From: Gillisia mitskevichiae
GTDB lineage: Bacteria; Bacteroidota; Bacteroidia; Flavobacteriales; Flavobacteriaceae
Assembly: GCF_003634585.1 (NCBI RefSeq)
Contig: NZ_RBLG01000003.1
Coordinates: forward strand, 1 to 64,000
Reading direction: 5' to 3'
DNA: 64,000 nt
Positions within the stretch are counted from its first letter, which is position 1. Every line of letters starts with the position of its first letter. A program made the position numbers and the translations under genes. The notes under the pieces were generated by a model. The model was not told the DNA's origin and made no database searches. It saw nothing but the letters and a program-made list of their open reading frames with translations. Shown piece by piece: positions 1 to 8,800 of this stretch.

Positions 1-69
1 CTTTTACTCTCAAAATTTACATCGTATTCTCACTAATCAAGGAACTTTTTGTACCGCTAAACGCGGCTG

Positions 70-102
70 CAAATATACCAACTTTAATTTCATTCTAGCA
101 AA
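70..102 (-). promoter_or_regulatory. Leftward promoter, distal of a tandem pair
   Basis: Read on the minus strand this has TTTG at 99-102, a 21-base spacer and TATATTTG at 70-77, matching the Bacteroidetes -33/-7 consensus. The transcript would run left, out of the window. The bases after the -7 box (GCAGCCGCG...) resemble those after the second promoter at 215-247, so both probably drive the same unseen product. Confidence 0.6.
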
Positions 103-214
103 CTTATTTTGAACTTTTTTTTAGTTAAATTTTAACCTTAAAAACGCTCGTGTCTCCCAGTATACAATGAACTTCACCTCCCAAATCAACTACTCGTTGA
201 TCGCTTAGCGGGTG

Positions 215-247
215 CAAATATACGTCCTCTTTTTTCTTACCCGCAAA
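215..247 (-). promoter_or_regulatory. Leftward promoter, proximal of a tandem pair
   Basis: On the minus strand TTTG lies at 244-247 and TATATTTG at 215-222, again with a 21-base spacer. Box sequence, spacing and the GCACCCGC just downstream nearly repeat the promoter at 70-102. Strong tandem promoters of this kind often serve stable RNA or ribosomal genes, but the gene served lies outside the window. Confidence 0.6.
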
Positions 248-365
248 CTTTTACTAAAGTATTTTTTAAAATAATTTTAATCTTTTCTTAATACTTTGGT
301 AATACGAGAGTTACCGGGAAAGTTTTTTTCTTCATTTACGGGACTGAAAGGTTTTTAATATAATA

Positions 366-480
366 AAAGGCATCAGTGATGCCCAAGCGTTAGGGATTGA
401 AGCGGTAGCTCCTAATGAAACAACGTGGAATTGGGACTACAGGCGTAAAGCCCGACCCCGAACTTTGGGAGGGGAAACGC
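366..480 (-). ncRNA. Structured 3' region / possible terminator after the DUF4294 gene
   Basis: This G+C-rich stretch sits in very A+T-rich DNA just past the stop of the minus-strand DUF4294 gene. Read on the minus strand it ends in a perfect 6-bp hairpin (GGCATC/GATGCC, 369-383) followed by TTTTATT, like an intrinsic terminator. Upstream of that are further self-complementary pieces (GGC/GCC around 441-452 and a CCCC/GGGG pair near 455-475). The rest of 1-507 holds only the two leftward promoters. Whether it is only a terminator or an intergenic structured repeat cannot be settled from one copy. Confidence 0.4.
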
Positions 481-507
481 ACAAAAAAGAAATGAAATAA
501 CTAAAAA

Positions 508-1227
508 CTATCTACCCGAGGTCCATTTATTGGTAAGCTCATGGAAATTAAAATCTAATAGACTAGGTTGAGGCTCTAATATTTTAGATTGAAAAGAGCG
601 CTGAAGAATATCTTCTATTAAATAATCTTCTTGATTTGATTCTGGATGGTACTCTTCTTTTAATGATATATCAAATAGACTTGCTGTAGAATTATACCAG
701 AAAGCACGCCAACCACTTTTTAGTTCTCTAATAAGTTCGAAAGCCGTTTCGCCAGTTTGCCTATGAATGAGCTTTACTAGAATCTGACCTTCTGTGCGGG
801 TTAACTTTTTAAGTTCTGCAGAGAATTGATCATCTATATAATTTTGTACTATTTTAGTATATCTCTTTCTATCCCGTTTAGTTTTAATTCTATCTAATCT
901 AGATTCTAGTTCTAATAATCTTTCTGAAGCCAATTTAGCATAGGGATAAACCTTTCTGGTTTTTCTCCTTAATATAAGGTAACGTCTTCTTGCCTTATCT
1001 GAATCGAACTTTATTCTACCAAGAATTAGCACCTCATCTAAATCTATTGTCTCCCGAACAACAGTATCTCCCATAATTATAAAATACTCCCTTTGAATAG
1101 TATCCTGCTCTGGATTGTTAGTCTGGCTCCATGCACTTGTACCTAACAAAAGAAAATAGAAAATATATGTTAGCTTAAATTTCAAATTACAATCTTTTAA
1201 ATTTTGATTATCATTTACTAAAACCAT
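508..1227 (-). CDS. DUF4294 family secreted protein
   Basis: A 239-residue protein with a probable signal peptide near residues 17-35 (a hydrophobic run ending ...GTSAWSQ). The mature part is charged, with an Arg/Lys-rich helical centre (residues about 80-125). Architecture and position next to an M42 peptidase match the Bacteroidetes DUF4294 family, whose function is unknown. The peptidase at 1385 is transcribed divergently. The ATG at 1227 lies only a few bases after TAAATTTG on the minus strand, a good -7 box, so the transcript may be almost leaderless or translation may begin at a later codon nearer the signal peptide. Periplasmic location is inferred. Confidence 0.7.
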   Translation of the reverse strand: MVLVNDNQNLKDCNLKFKLTYIFYFLLLGTSAWSQTNNPEQDTIQREYFIIMGDTVVRETIDLDEVLILGRIKFDSDKARRRYLILRRKTRKVYPYAKLASERLLELESRLDRIKTKRDRKRYTKIVQNYIDDQFSAELKKLTRTEGQILVKLIHRQTGETAFELIRELKSGWRAFWYNSTASLFDISLKEEYHPESNQEDYLIEDILQRSFQSKILEPQPSLLDFNFHELTNKWTSGR

Positions 1228-1384
1228 TCCAAATTTACAATTATTGCACTTGCATAAAATTTTATTCTTATTAAATTCGTGCTAAATATTAGGTAAAATT
1301 GTTCCTTTTAGCTTATAATAGGAATGTTGCTGGCTTCATAATAGATTAAAGAACCAGTTATTTAAAGAAATAATAAAATATACT

Positions 1385-2473
1385 ATGACTAAGAAAGAAT
1401 TGCTTGACAAAGATTCTATGGAATTCCTTGAAAAATATCTAAACAACGCCTCCCCTACAGGTTATGAATGGGAAGGACAAAAAATTTGGATGGATTATCT
1501 AAAACCATATGTAGATGAATTTATTACCGACACTTATGGTACTGCCGTAGGTGTGATTAATCCGAAGGCTAAATTTAAAGTAGTAATTGAAGGTCATGCA
1601 GATGAAATTTCTTGGTATGTAAACTATATATCTGACGAAGGCTTTATATATGTAATAAGAAACGGGGGAAGTGATCATCAAATAGCTCCTTCTAAAAGAG
1701 TAAACATACATACAAAGAATGGAATTGTAAAGGGTGTTTTTGGATGGCCAGCTATTCACACTAGAAATAAAGAAAAAGAAGAAGCACCTAAATTAGACAA
1801 TATTACAATAGATGTAGGCTGTTCTACTAAAACTGAAGTTGAAGAATTAGGAGTACATGTTGGTTGTGTGATCACTTATCCGGATGAATTCTTTATACTT
1901 AATGATAACAAATTTGTTTGCCGAGCTTTAGATAATAGAATGGGAGGTTTTATGATCGCACAAGTTGCTCGCTTACTGAAGGAGAACAAGAAAAAATTAC
2001 CTTTCGGATTGTACATTACCAACTCTGTACAAGAAGAAATTGGTTTACGAGGAGCTGAAATGATCACTCAGCGTATCAAACCAAACGTGGCAATTGTGAC
2101 AGATGTTACTCATGACACTACCACACCCATGATAGATAAGAAAGTTAATGGCTATGCGAAAATTGGTGCTGGTCCTGTAGTTTCATATGCTCCGGCTGTC
2201 CAAAATAAGTTAAGAGAATTAATTATTGATACAGCAGAGAAGAAAGAAATTCCTTTTCAAAGAAATGCAGCATCTCGCGCGACTGGTACAGATACCGATG
2301 CATTTGCCTACAGTAATGGAGGTGTAGCATCTGCACTTATTTCTTTACCACTACGCTATATGCATACCACAGTAGAAATGGTACATAAAGACGATGTAGA
2401 AAATGTGATTAAATTAATCTATGAAAGCCTATTAAATATTAAAGACGGAGAAACTTTTAGTTATTTTGAATAA
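1385..2473 (+). CDS. M42 family metallopeptidase (glutamyl aminopeptidase/endoglucanase family)
   Basis: A 362-residue cytosolic dinuclear-metal aminopeptidase of the M42 (TET) family, removing N-terminal residues from peptides. Recognisable metal and catalytic segments appear in order: GHADEISWYV (His and Asp), CRALDNRMGG (bridging Asp), VQEEIGLRGAEM (catalytic Glu and metal Glu), VTDVTHDTT and the C-terminal YMHTTVEMVHKDD (metal His). Length is normal for the family and no signal peptide is seen. It is divergent from the DUF4294 gene and ends 17 bases before a strong terminator, so it is probably monocistronic. Exact peptide specificity cannot be told from sequence. Confidence 0.92.
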   Translation: MTKKELLDKDSMEFLEKYLNNASPTGYEWEGQKIWMDYLKPYVDEFITDTYGTAVGVINPKAKFKVVIEGHADEISWYVNYISDEGFIYVIRNGGSDHQIAPSKRVNIHTKNGIVKGVFGWPAIHTRNKEKEEAPKLDNITIDVGCSTKTEVEELGVHVGCVITYPDEFFILNDNKFVCRALDNRMGGFMIAQVARLLKENKKKLPFGLYITNSVQEEIGLRGAEMITQRIKPNVAIVTDVTHDTTTPMIDKKVNGYAKIGAGPVVSYAPAVQNKLRELIIDTAEKKEIPFQRNAASRATGTDTDAFAYSNGGVASALISLPLRYMHTTVEMVHKDDVENVIKLIYESLLNIKDGETFSYFE

Positions 2474-2490
2474 ATCATTTATCTGAAACA

Positions 2491-2524
2491 AAAAAAAGGC
2501 CGCTAAATAGCGGCCTTTTTTTTT
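2491..2524 (+). terminator. Intrinsic terminator after the M42 peptidase
   Basis: An A-run leads into the stem AGGCCGCT / AGCGGCCT with loop AAAT, followed by a T-run. The A and T tracts are complementary, so it could also stop transcription coming from the minus-strand side. Confidence 0.9.
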
Positions 2525-2694
2525 GTTTTTATTTTCACTTTACTTTCAATCTAATGGGGTTAATTTCCATAACTCCAAACGGCAAACTTTAAACAATGTT
2601 AAAATTATTTGTAAAGATAGTATCGGATAACATTTGAAAGTATTTCGGAAATATCTTTGTTTTATTTCCACAATCATAAATGATAAATTAAATT

Positions 2695-3336
2695 TTAATC
2701 ATTCCCATAGAATTCCAAAAAGTGTTTGATCTTATCTATGTTATTTACGTTATGTGATTTTAAATAATTTTCGGCTACGGAATTTCCAGCAAATAATTGT
2801 TTTAAATCCTTAGTTCTGAGGTGAATTTCTTTCATCTCATTATCTTTAAGAATATAATATTTATAATCCTGAAAAATTAATATGTTATCAATTCCCATGA
2901 TATCGCTATTTTTCCTTGTAGCTGCAAGGCTCGGTTTAGCTAAGAATTTCAAATTCTCCCTATTAAAGTATTCTAAATAATATGATTTTTTATTTGCTTC
3001 TTCTTTTAATAACAAGCCATAATCTCCAAAATCATATTTAATATTATCAATTTTAGGTAGAATTCTTGTTTCAGAACCGGGAGTGAGCTTTATTTCGACA
3101 ATATCCTCCAGAAGATTATATCTTAAATAAGCGGCTTGTGAAGATCCATTCTGGATATCTAAAACATTACCAAGTACAAAATCGTCATTTAAATAAATGC
3201 TCCCTTCATACTTGTTGTATTTTTCATAACGATCATCATTAGGAAAATATGTAGTATATATTATACTTGGTGGTATCTGGGAGAACATTGTTAAATGAAA
3301 AACCGAAAACGCCAAAATAAAAAAAGTCTTTTTCAT
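2695..3336 (-). CDS. Secreted protein, paralogue of the 5009-5686 gene
   Basis: A 213-residue protein with an N-terminal signal peptide (about residues 1-19, hydrophobic run then FSQ). The mature part is predicted mostly beta. It shares a layout with the protein at 5009-5686: an early AYLRYN/AYFRYN segment, then an E(I/V)K(L/V)(T/S)P segment with ILP, and a C-terminal K(E/Q)I.LR.KD(L/F)K motif followed by an 'I..(I/V)K...(D/E)FY' end. The two lie on either side of the topoisomerase gene on the same strand and look like a diverged duplication. I do not recognise the family; envelope location is inferred from the signal peptide. Confidence 0.65.
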   Translation of the reverse strand: MKKTFFILAFSVFHLTMFSQIPPSIIYTTYFPNDDRYEKYNKYEGSIYLNDDFVLGNVLDIQNGSSQAAYLRYNLLEDIVEIKLTPGSETRILPKIDNIKYDFGDYGLLLKEEANKKSYYLEYFNRENLKFLAKPSLAATRKNSDIMGIDNILIFQDYKYYILKDNEMKEIHLRTKDLKQLFAGNSVAENYLKSHNVNNIDKIKHFLEFYGND

Positions 3337-3572
3337 ATTAGAAAATTTATTTATTCAACAAGCTCGCATATCTTGTCGAGCTGAAAATTTATACATCTCC
3401 TATTAATATAACTATTTTTTATAATTCTACCAATTCTATAAATAACAGCTATTTAACTAAGCTTACATAAAGTTGATAACTACAGAACAGTTTTTAATAC
3501 AAAAGCATTTCCTTTAATAATTGCTTCCCTCCTACCTTTCCTTTATATTAATAGACAATAATTTATAATTGC

Positions 3573-3833
3573 TTACAATGTGAGAGTAATGTACATCCAA
3601 TAAGAAGAAGAATTTATTTCAACTTTTAGATAACTGATTGGGCATACCATAGAATCCACTGTGATTGCGGGTGATTTACTCGGATGTTTTTGCTGAATAA
3701 CGATTAATTCATTGTCTTGTTCATAGATCCTCGCAATGTGGGATACACAAGCCTTCAGATATCTATAATAGAAGAAGCGACTTTCAGTTATCTCGACTAA
3801 GGAACAAAGTTCATTATAATTTAAAACACTTGT
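3573..3833 (-). pseudogene. Open frame without start codon, possible gene remnant
   Basis: The minus strand has an 86-codon frame open from just after a TAA at 3834-3836 to a stop at 3573-3575, with no ATG, GTG or TTG in a sensible place. Composition is protein-like (segments such as RFFYYRYLKACVSHIARIYE). It lies in the 596-base gap between a secreted protein and the topoisomerase gene; nothing else is seen in that gap. It could be the tail of a decayed gene or chance. Confidence 0.25.
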
Positions 3834-3932
3834 TTATTTTAAAAAAAAGCAATCGTTTTTTAATTGCGAGAATTTTCACAAATAATTATAATCTGTTTGT
3901 TTTGAATCGTTTTATCTTTAAATAAAAAATCG

Positions 3933-5012
3933 ATGACCTTAACAAGTGAAGAAATTGATGATCTAATAAACGATCCTGCACAGGCTGCGAGTATTGCAAA
4001 TCTTATCTATATTTCTGAAGCCAATCTTAGCGTAGAAAGAAAAAAGAGAGGTCGTGGGTATATCTTTAATAGAAATGGCAAGAAGGTTTTAGCAGGAAGG
4101 GAACTAGACAGGTATAAAAGTTTAGTAATTCCTCCCGCCTGGAGAAATGTGAGAATTTCTCATCTCCCAAACGGACATCTACAAGTAGTTGGCTTAGATG
4201 AGAAAAGCAGAAAACAATATATGTATCATCCCACTTGGTCTGAGTTAAGAAATAAAACCAAATTCTTTAAAATGATCACTTTTGGAAAATCTTTACCAAA
4301 GATTAGAAAAGCGGTGGATGAGGATCTTGATATACCACAAATGAACGAGCGTAAAATCCTTGCTTTAGTAGTTCGCTTAATGGAAGAAACACATATAAGA
4401 GTAGGAAATGAATATTATGCTAAAAACAATAAGACCTATGGGTTAAGTACTCTAAGAACACGACATGTAAAAACTTCTAAAAGTAAAATGAAATTTGAGT
4501 TCATTGGAAAAAAAGGCAAGGAACACTCAATAACAATCACAAATAAAAAATTGATCAAATTAGTGAATCAATGCGAAGAAATTCCAGGATGGGAATTATT
4601 CAAATTTTATGATGAATTTGGAGAGAAACAAATAGTAGACAGTGCTATGATAAATAACTACATACAAGAAATTAGCGGCGAAAGTTTTACAGCTAAAGAT
4701 TTTAGAACTTGGGCAGCTTCTAAAATATTTTTTGAAACTTTAAATGAAATTGGATATGAGGAAGATGAAAAGGCAAATTCAAAAGCAATATTAGAAGCTA
4801 TAGATGCTGCCGCACACGGTTTAGGAAATACAAGATCGGTTTGTAGAAGTTATTATGTTCATCCATTTATCACAGAAAATTATGAGAATGGACAGATCGT
4901 TTCTTATTTCAACAAAATAAAAGAGGAAGAATTTAGTAATTCTTCCTCTTTATCTAGTTCAGAAAAAATAATGCTAGATATGATAAGTGCTTATGAAGTG
5001 GAACTAAATTAA
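3933..5012 (+). CDS. DNA topoisomerase type IB (bacterial, poxvirus-like)
   Basis: A 359-residue enzyme that relaxes supercoils by nicking one strand through a 3'-phosphotyrosyl link. The N-terminal part (about 1-100) contains RGYIFNRNGK and IPPAWRNVRI, typical of bacterial type IB enzymes. The catalytic domain shows ETHIRVGNE (Arg156), the DFRTWAASK segment (Arg258) and the C-terminal GNTRSVCRSYYVHP, where the second Tyr (Tyr308) aligns with the nucleophile. Length is typical. It stands between two paralogous secreted-protein genes on the opposite strand and ends 3 bases into the neighbour (convergent overlap at 5009-5012). Type IB enzymes are accessory rather than essential in bacteria. Confidence 0.92.
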   Translation: MTLTSEEIDDLINDPAQAASIANLIYISEANLSVERKKRGRGYIFNRNGKKVLAGRELDRYKSLVIPPAWRNVRISHLPNGHLQVVGLDEKSRKQYMYHPTWSELRNKTKFFKMITFGKSLPKIRKAVDEDLDIPQMNERKILALVVRLMEETHIRVGNEYYAKNNKTYGLSTLRTRHVKTSKSKMKFEFIGKKGKEHSITITNKKLIKLVNQCEEIPGWELFKFYDEFGEKQIVDSAMINNYIQEISGESFTAKDFRTWAASKIFFETLNEIGYEEDEKANSKAILEAIDAAAHGLGNTRSVCRSYYVHPFITENYENGQIVSYFNKIKEEEFSNSSSLSSSEKIMLDMISAYEVELN

Positions 5013-5686
5013 GAACCTAGACTTTCATAAAAATCAATCATTTTTTTCACATCATTTATATCTTTAATTTTATTATCACTAAAATATTGCTTCATTTCTT
5101 TAGATGAGGGAAGAATATTCTTAAAATCTTTTTCTCTTAATTTAATTTCCTGAAGCTTATTATCCCCTAATCCAAAATAATAGTTTATCCCAACATTTAA
5201 ACTTGCAGGTGTAGCTTTTTGATATCCAGTTTTTGCTGCTTGGGCTTGAGTAATAGTTACAAATGGTTTTCCAATAAAAGTAACCTTATCACTTTGGTGG
5301 TATTTATTTACAAAACCTTTTACCAGACCAACACCCTCAACGTTATAAGATCCTAAAACATAAGAATAGTCTTTTAATTGATAGATGAATTTTTGCTGTC
5401 TAGGAAGGATATAAATATCTGATTGACTAGGTGAAACTTTTACTTCCACTTGATCATCTTTAACATTATACCTAAAATATGCATTTTGTTGATTACCCCC
5501 TACTTCTTCTATAATCCCGGGAGTAAACATCTCTTCAAAATAAGGAGAGCCAACAATTTCCGATTCTACACTTTTCTTGGTTTGCACCTGCATAGAAGAA
5601 TTACTAGGATTAAAAGGATCTCGCTGAGCGTTTGATGATGTAATTCCGAAAATAGCTAATAAAATAAAAGTCAGAAATTTAGTCAT
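5009..5686 (-). CDS. Secreted protein, paralogue of the 2695-3336 gene
   Basis: A 225-residue protein with a signal peptide (about residues 1-20, ending SNAQ). The body repeats the pattern of the 2695-3336 product: NAYFRYN, VEVKVSPS...ILP, a Lys-rich segment, KLQEIKLREKDFK and a C-terminal IKDINDVKKMIDFYE. The gene overlaps the topoisomerase stop convergently by 4 bases. Function is unknown. The shared C-terminal segment is better conserved than the N-terminal one, suggesting it matters for function. Confidence 0.65.
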   Translation of the reverse strand: MTKFLTFILLAIFGITSSNAQRDPFNPSNSSMQVQTKKSVESEIVGSPYFEEMFTPGIIEEVGGNQQNAYFRYNVKDDQVEVKVSPSQSDIYILPRQQKFIYQLKDYSYVLGSYNVEGVGLVKGFVNKYHQSDKVTFIGKPFVTITQAQAAKTGYQKATPASLNVGINYYFGLGDNKLQEIKLREKDFKNILPSSKEMKQYFSDNKIKDINDVKKMIDFYESLGS

Positions 5687-5859
5687 ATTTTATGTTTTAG
5701 TTTTTTATAAATATTCAACAATTATACCATAAATATCACAATTACTATAAGAATGATAGTTTAATAATACTTAAAGATAGATCCTTAATAATTTTGTGGT
5801 TTTATTTTTAAATTAATGGCATACTTTTAGCAAGTCCTCATCATTTGAAAGTTATATAA

Positions 5860-6618
5860 ATGCGAACATTAATCTATTTATTTTTATTAATATCCCCTTT
5901 TATGCAATCTCAGGAGCGTAGTCTAGTTTGGGCAGAAGAGTTCGATGGGCAAAAGATCGATACCGATATTTGGAATTTCAACAAAGGTTTGGGTCATAAT
6001 AATGAACAGCAATATTATACATCGAGATCTAAAAACATTCGAATTGAAGAAGGTCTGCTAGTAATTGAAGCCAGGAAAGAGGATCATAAGGGATCTAAAT
6101 ATACTTCAGGGAGAATAAATACGATAGATAAAAAGCTTTTTAAATATGGAAGAATTGAGATAAGAGCGAAACTACCTGAAGGTAAAGGGACTTGGCCAGC
6201 AATATGGATGTTGGGAGAAAACAGAGAGCGAGATGGTTATCCCGCTTGTGGGGAAATAGATATTATGGAACATGTTGGGAAATCTCCAACAGAGATCCAT
6301 GGAGCAATTCACTACCCTGAATTAGATAATAAGGAATTAAACTCTTCGGCAAAAAGCTTTGAAATTCCTTCATCTGAAGATGACTTTCATACTTATGCGA
6401 TAGAATGGGATGAAAGAAGCATCAATTATTTTATAGATAATAAACCGTATCACAGCTTTAATATTGACGATGCTGAGAGAGAAGGGCGAGACAATATTTT
6501 TCAAAAGCCATTTTATCTAATAATAAATTTAGCTCTTGGAGGAAAATGGGCCGGAGAAATAGACGATTCCATTTTTCCAGCCCGTTTTTATATAGATTAT
6601 ATAAGGTATTATATATAG
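5860..6618 (+). CDS. Glycoside hydrolase family 16 (beta-glucanase, laminarinase-like)
   Basis: A 252-residue secreted enzyme expected to cleave beta-1,3 or mixed-linked glucans such as laminarin. A short signal peptide covers residues 1-18. The GH16 active-site motif EIDIME is present (nucleophile Glu132, Asp134, acid/base Glu137). Other GH16 hallmarks are the N-terminal VWAEEFDG, GRIEIRAKLP, TWPAIWMLG and the C-terminal FYLIINLALGGKW. It is a single catalytic domain with no carbohydrate-binding or sorting domain. It stands alone, without susCD genes beside it, and converges with purC with only 4 bases between stops. Substrate is inferred from family and marine-type relatives. Confidence 0.9.
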   Translation: MRTLIYLFLLISPFMQSQERSLVWAEEFDGQKIDTDIWNFNKGLGHNNEQQYYTSRSKNIRIEEGLLVIEARKEDHKGSKYTSGRINTIDKKLFKYGRIEIRAKLPEGKGTWPAIWMLGENRERDGYPACGEIDIMEHVGKSPTEIHGAIHYPELDNKELNSSAKSFEIPSSEDDFHTYAIEWDERSINYFIDNKPYHSFNIDDAEREGRDNIFQKPFYLIINLALGGKWAGEIDDSIFPARFYIDYIRYYI

Positions 6619-6622
6619 ACCT

Positions 6623-7588
6623 TTAATTCTTAACCTTTCTGTGTTTTAAGTAATCCAAAACGTTGCTTTCTATACGATCCTCAATATTGGAAATATCTGC
6701 TTTTTCGAACGGGAAACCCGTTATCTTTTCATAAAGCTCTATATACCTTTCTGAAACAGAATCTATGTAATCATCGCTCATTTCTGGAACTGTCTGACCC
6801 TCCAAACCTTGAAAATTATTTTGGATGAGCCATTGTCTTACAAACTCTTTAGACAATTGCTTTTGGATCTCTCCATTTTTCTGTCGCTCTTCATAGCCTT
6901 CAGCATAAAAATATCGAGAAGAATCTGGCGTATGGATCTCATCTATCAATACAATCTCTCCATCTATAGTTTTTCCGAATTCGTATTTAGTATCTACCAG
7001 AATTAAACCTCTAGAAGCAGCAATTTCAGTTCCTCTTTGGAAAAGTTTTTTGGTGTAATCCTCAAGAATCTCATAATCTTGTTTAGTAACGATCTGACGT
7101 TTTAAAATATCTTCTTTTGAAATATCTTCATCGTGATCTCCCATTTCAGCTTTGGTAGCAGGAGTAATAATGGGAACAGGGAATTTATCATTTTCCTTCA
7201 TACCATCTGGCATAGAAACCCCGCAAAGTATACGTTTTCCTGCTTTATATTCTCTTGCTGCATGACCAGATAAATATCCGCGAATTACCATTTCCACTTT
7301 AAATGGCTTACATTTTTTCCCGATCGCCACATTAGGATCTGGGGTTGCTTCTAACCAATTAGGAACAATATCCTGAGTGGCAGCCATCATTTGAGTGGCG
7401 ATCTGATTTAATATCTGGCCTTTATAAGGGATTCCCTTAGGCATCACCACATCAAAAGCAGAAAGCCTATCTGTGGCAACCATAACTAAAAGATCGTTTT
7501 CTAAATAATAAACTTCTCTAACTTTTCCTTTATAAACTTTAATTTGTCCTGGAAAATTGAAATTGGTGTCTGTAATACTGTTCTTCAT
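6623..7588 (-). CDS. purC: Phosphoribosylaminoimidazole-succinocarboxamide synthase
   Basis: A 321-residue enzyme of purine synthesis that joins CAIR and aspartate with ATP to give SAICAR. Family segments are clear: GKVREVYYL near the start, [15 protein letters not shown], the substrate-binding [28 protein letters not shown] and [12 protein letters not shown]. Length matches the longer type of purC. It follows phoH on the same strand with a 60-base gap, so the two may be cotranscribed. No purine riboswitch is visible upstream. Confidence 0.95.
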   Translation of the reverse strand: MKNSITDTNFNFPGQIKVYKGKVREVYYLENDLLVMVATDRLSAFDVVMPKGIPYKGQILNQIATQMMAATQDIVPNWLEATPDPNVAIGKKCKPFKVEMVIRGYLSGHAAREYKAGKRILCGVSMPDGMKENDKFPVPIITPATKAEMGDHDEDISKEDILKRQIVTKQDYEILEDYTKKLFQRGTEIAASRGLILVDTKYEFGKTIDGEIVLIDEIHTPDSSRYFYAEGYEERQKNGEIQKQLSKEFVRQWLIQNNFQGLEGQTVPEMSDDYIDSVSERYIELYEKITGFPFEKADISNIEDRIESNVLDYLKHRKVKN

Positions 7589-7648
7589 GAATACTATAGA
7601 ATCTCTTTATAGAGATCTCTTTATTATTTAATTATATTCTGTAATAAA

Positions 7649-8602
7649 CTATTCTGCATGTTCTATTTTCTTGTAAGCTGCAATAATGCTTTTAACAAGC
7701 TTATGTCTTACAACATCCTTATCGTCTAAATAAACCATTCCAATACCTTTGGTATCCTTAAGTACAAGTAAAGCTTCTTTTAAACCAGATACAGTTCTTC
7801 TTGGGAGATCAATTTGCCCTGGATCCCCAGTGATCATGAATTTTGCATTTTTTCCCATTCTAGTTAGGAACATTTTCATTTGTGCATGGGTTGTATTTTG
7901 ACCCTCATCCAAGATAACGAAAGCATTATCTAAGGTTCTTCCACGCATAAAGGCTAAAGGAGCTATCTGTATAATCCCTTTTTCAATAAATACCTCTAAT
8001 TTTTCATGCGGAATCATATCCCTAAGCGCGTCATATAGTGGCTGCATATAAGGATCTAGTTTCTCTTTTAGATCTCCAGGTAAAAATCCTAAATTCTCTC
8101 CCGCTTCTACAGCAGGTCTCGTTAAGATTATACGTTTTACTTGTTTTTCCTTTAGTGCTTTAACCGCAAGTGCTACTCCCACATATGTCTTTCCTGTTCC
8201 CGCGGGACCAATTGCAAAGATCATATCATTCTTCATAGCTAATTCTACCAATTTGCGCTGATTGGCAGTTTGAGCTTTTACCAACTTACCTCCTACTCCA
8301 TGAACCAAGGTTTGTCCACTTTCGGTAGATGTTGAATAATCTTCTCTTCCATTGCTGGATAAAACACGTTCAATGACATTTTCATCCAGCGTATTGTACT
8401 TACTAAAATGATCTAATAACATTGTAAATCGCCTATCAAACTCCTCTAACATGTCTTCATCCCCATAAACCATGATCTTGCTGCCGCGAGCAACGATCTT
8501 TAGTTTTGGGTAATATTTTTTAAGAAGTTCAATATGTTCATTTTGTTGTCCAAAGAAATCTCTTGGGCTAATTTCGGAAAGTTCGATAATGAGTTCGTTC
8601 AA
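7649..8602 (-). CDS. phoH: PhoH family ATPase
   Basis: A 317-residue cytoplasmic P-loop ATPase. The Walker A motif GPAGTGKT is at residues 132-139, and the Walker B region is AFVILDEGQN, followed by the sensor-like MITGDPGQIDLP. The N-terminal roughly 100 residues form the KH-like domain of this family. PhoH proteins have been linked to RNA metabolism and often sit near ybeY, but here the neighbours are purC and a divergent SAM-cleaving enzyme. No promoter with a good consensus is seen in the 190-base divergent region. Confidence 0.93.
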   Translation of the reverse strand: MNELIIELSEISPRDFFGQQNEHIELLKKYYPKLKIVARGSKIMVYGDEDMLEEFDRRFTMLLDHFSKYNTLDENVIERVLSSNGREDYSTSTESGQTLVHGVGGKLVKAQTANQRKLVELAMKNDMIFAIGPAGTGKTYVGVALAVKALKEKQVKRIILTRPAVEAGENLGFLPGDLKEKLDPYMQPLYDALRDMIPHEKLEVFIEKGIIQIAPLAFMRGRTLDNAFVILDEGQNTTHAQMKMFLTRMGKNAKFMITGDPGQIDLPRRTVSGLKEALLVLKDTKGIGMVYLDDKDVVRHKLVKSIIAAYKKIEHAE

Positions 8603-8800
8603 AAGCAGTCGGTTTAATGTTAGATTTTTATATCAATTTCAGTTTTTACTGTAGTAACAATGTAAGATATTACTTGTTTAAAAATGTCAATTTTTATATA
8701 AATTTCTTCCGGATTTGGATGAAATAAATTTATCTTCGCCTGTGTTACAAACTTACAATAAATAACAAGCTTCAGCTTTAAAAAATATCAACAATTGTCT

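Noticed and set aside
366-480. GGGATTGAAGC, reminiscent of CRISPR repeats
   Set aside because: It occurs once here, with no spacer-repeat array in the window and no cas genes.
1499-2067. Minus-strand ORFs within the M42 peptidase gene
   Set aside because: They lie fully inside a clear gene on the other strand and have no family features.
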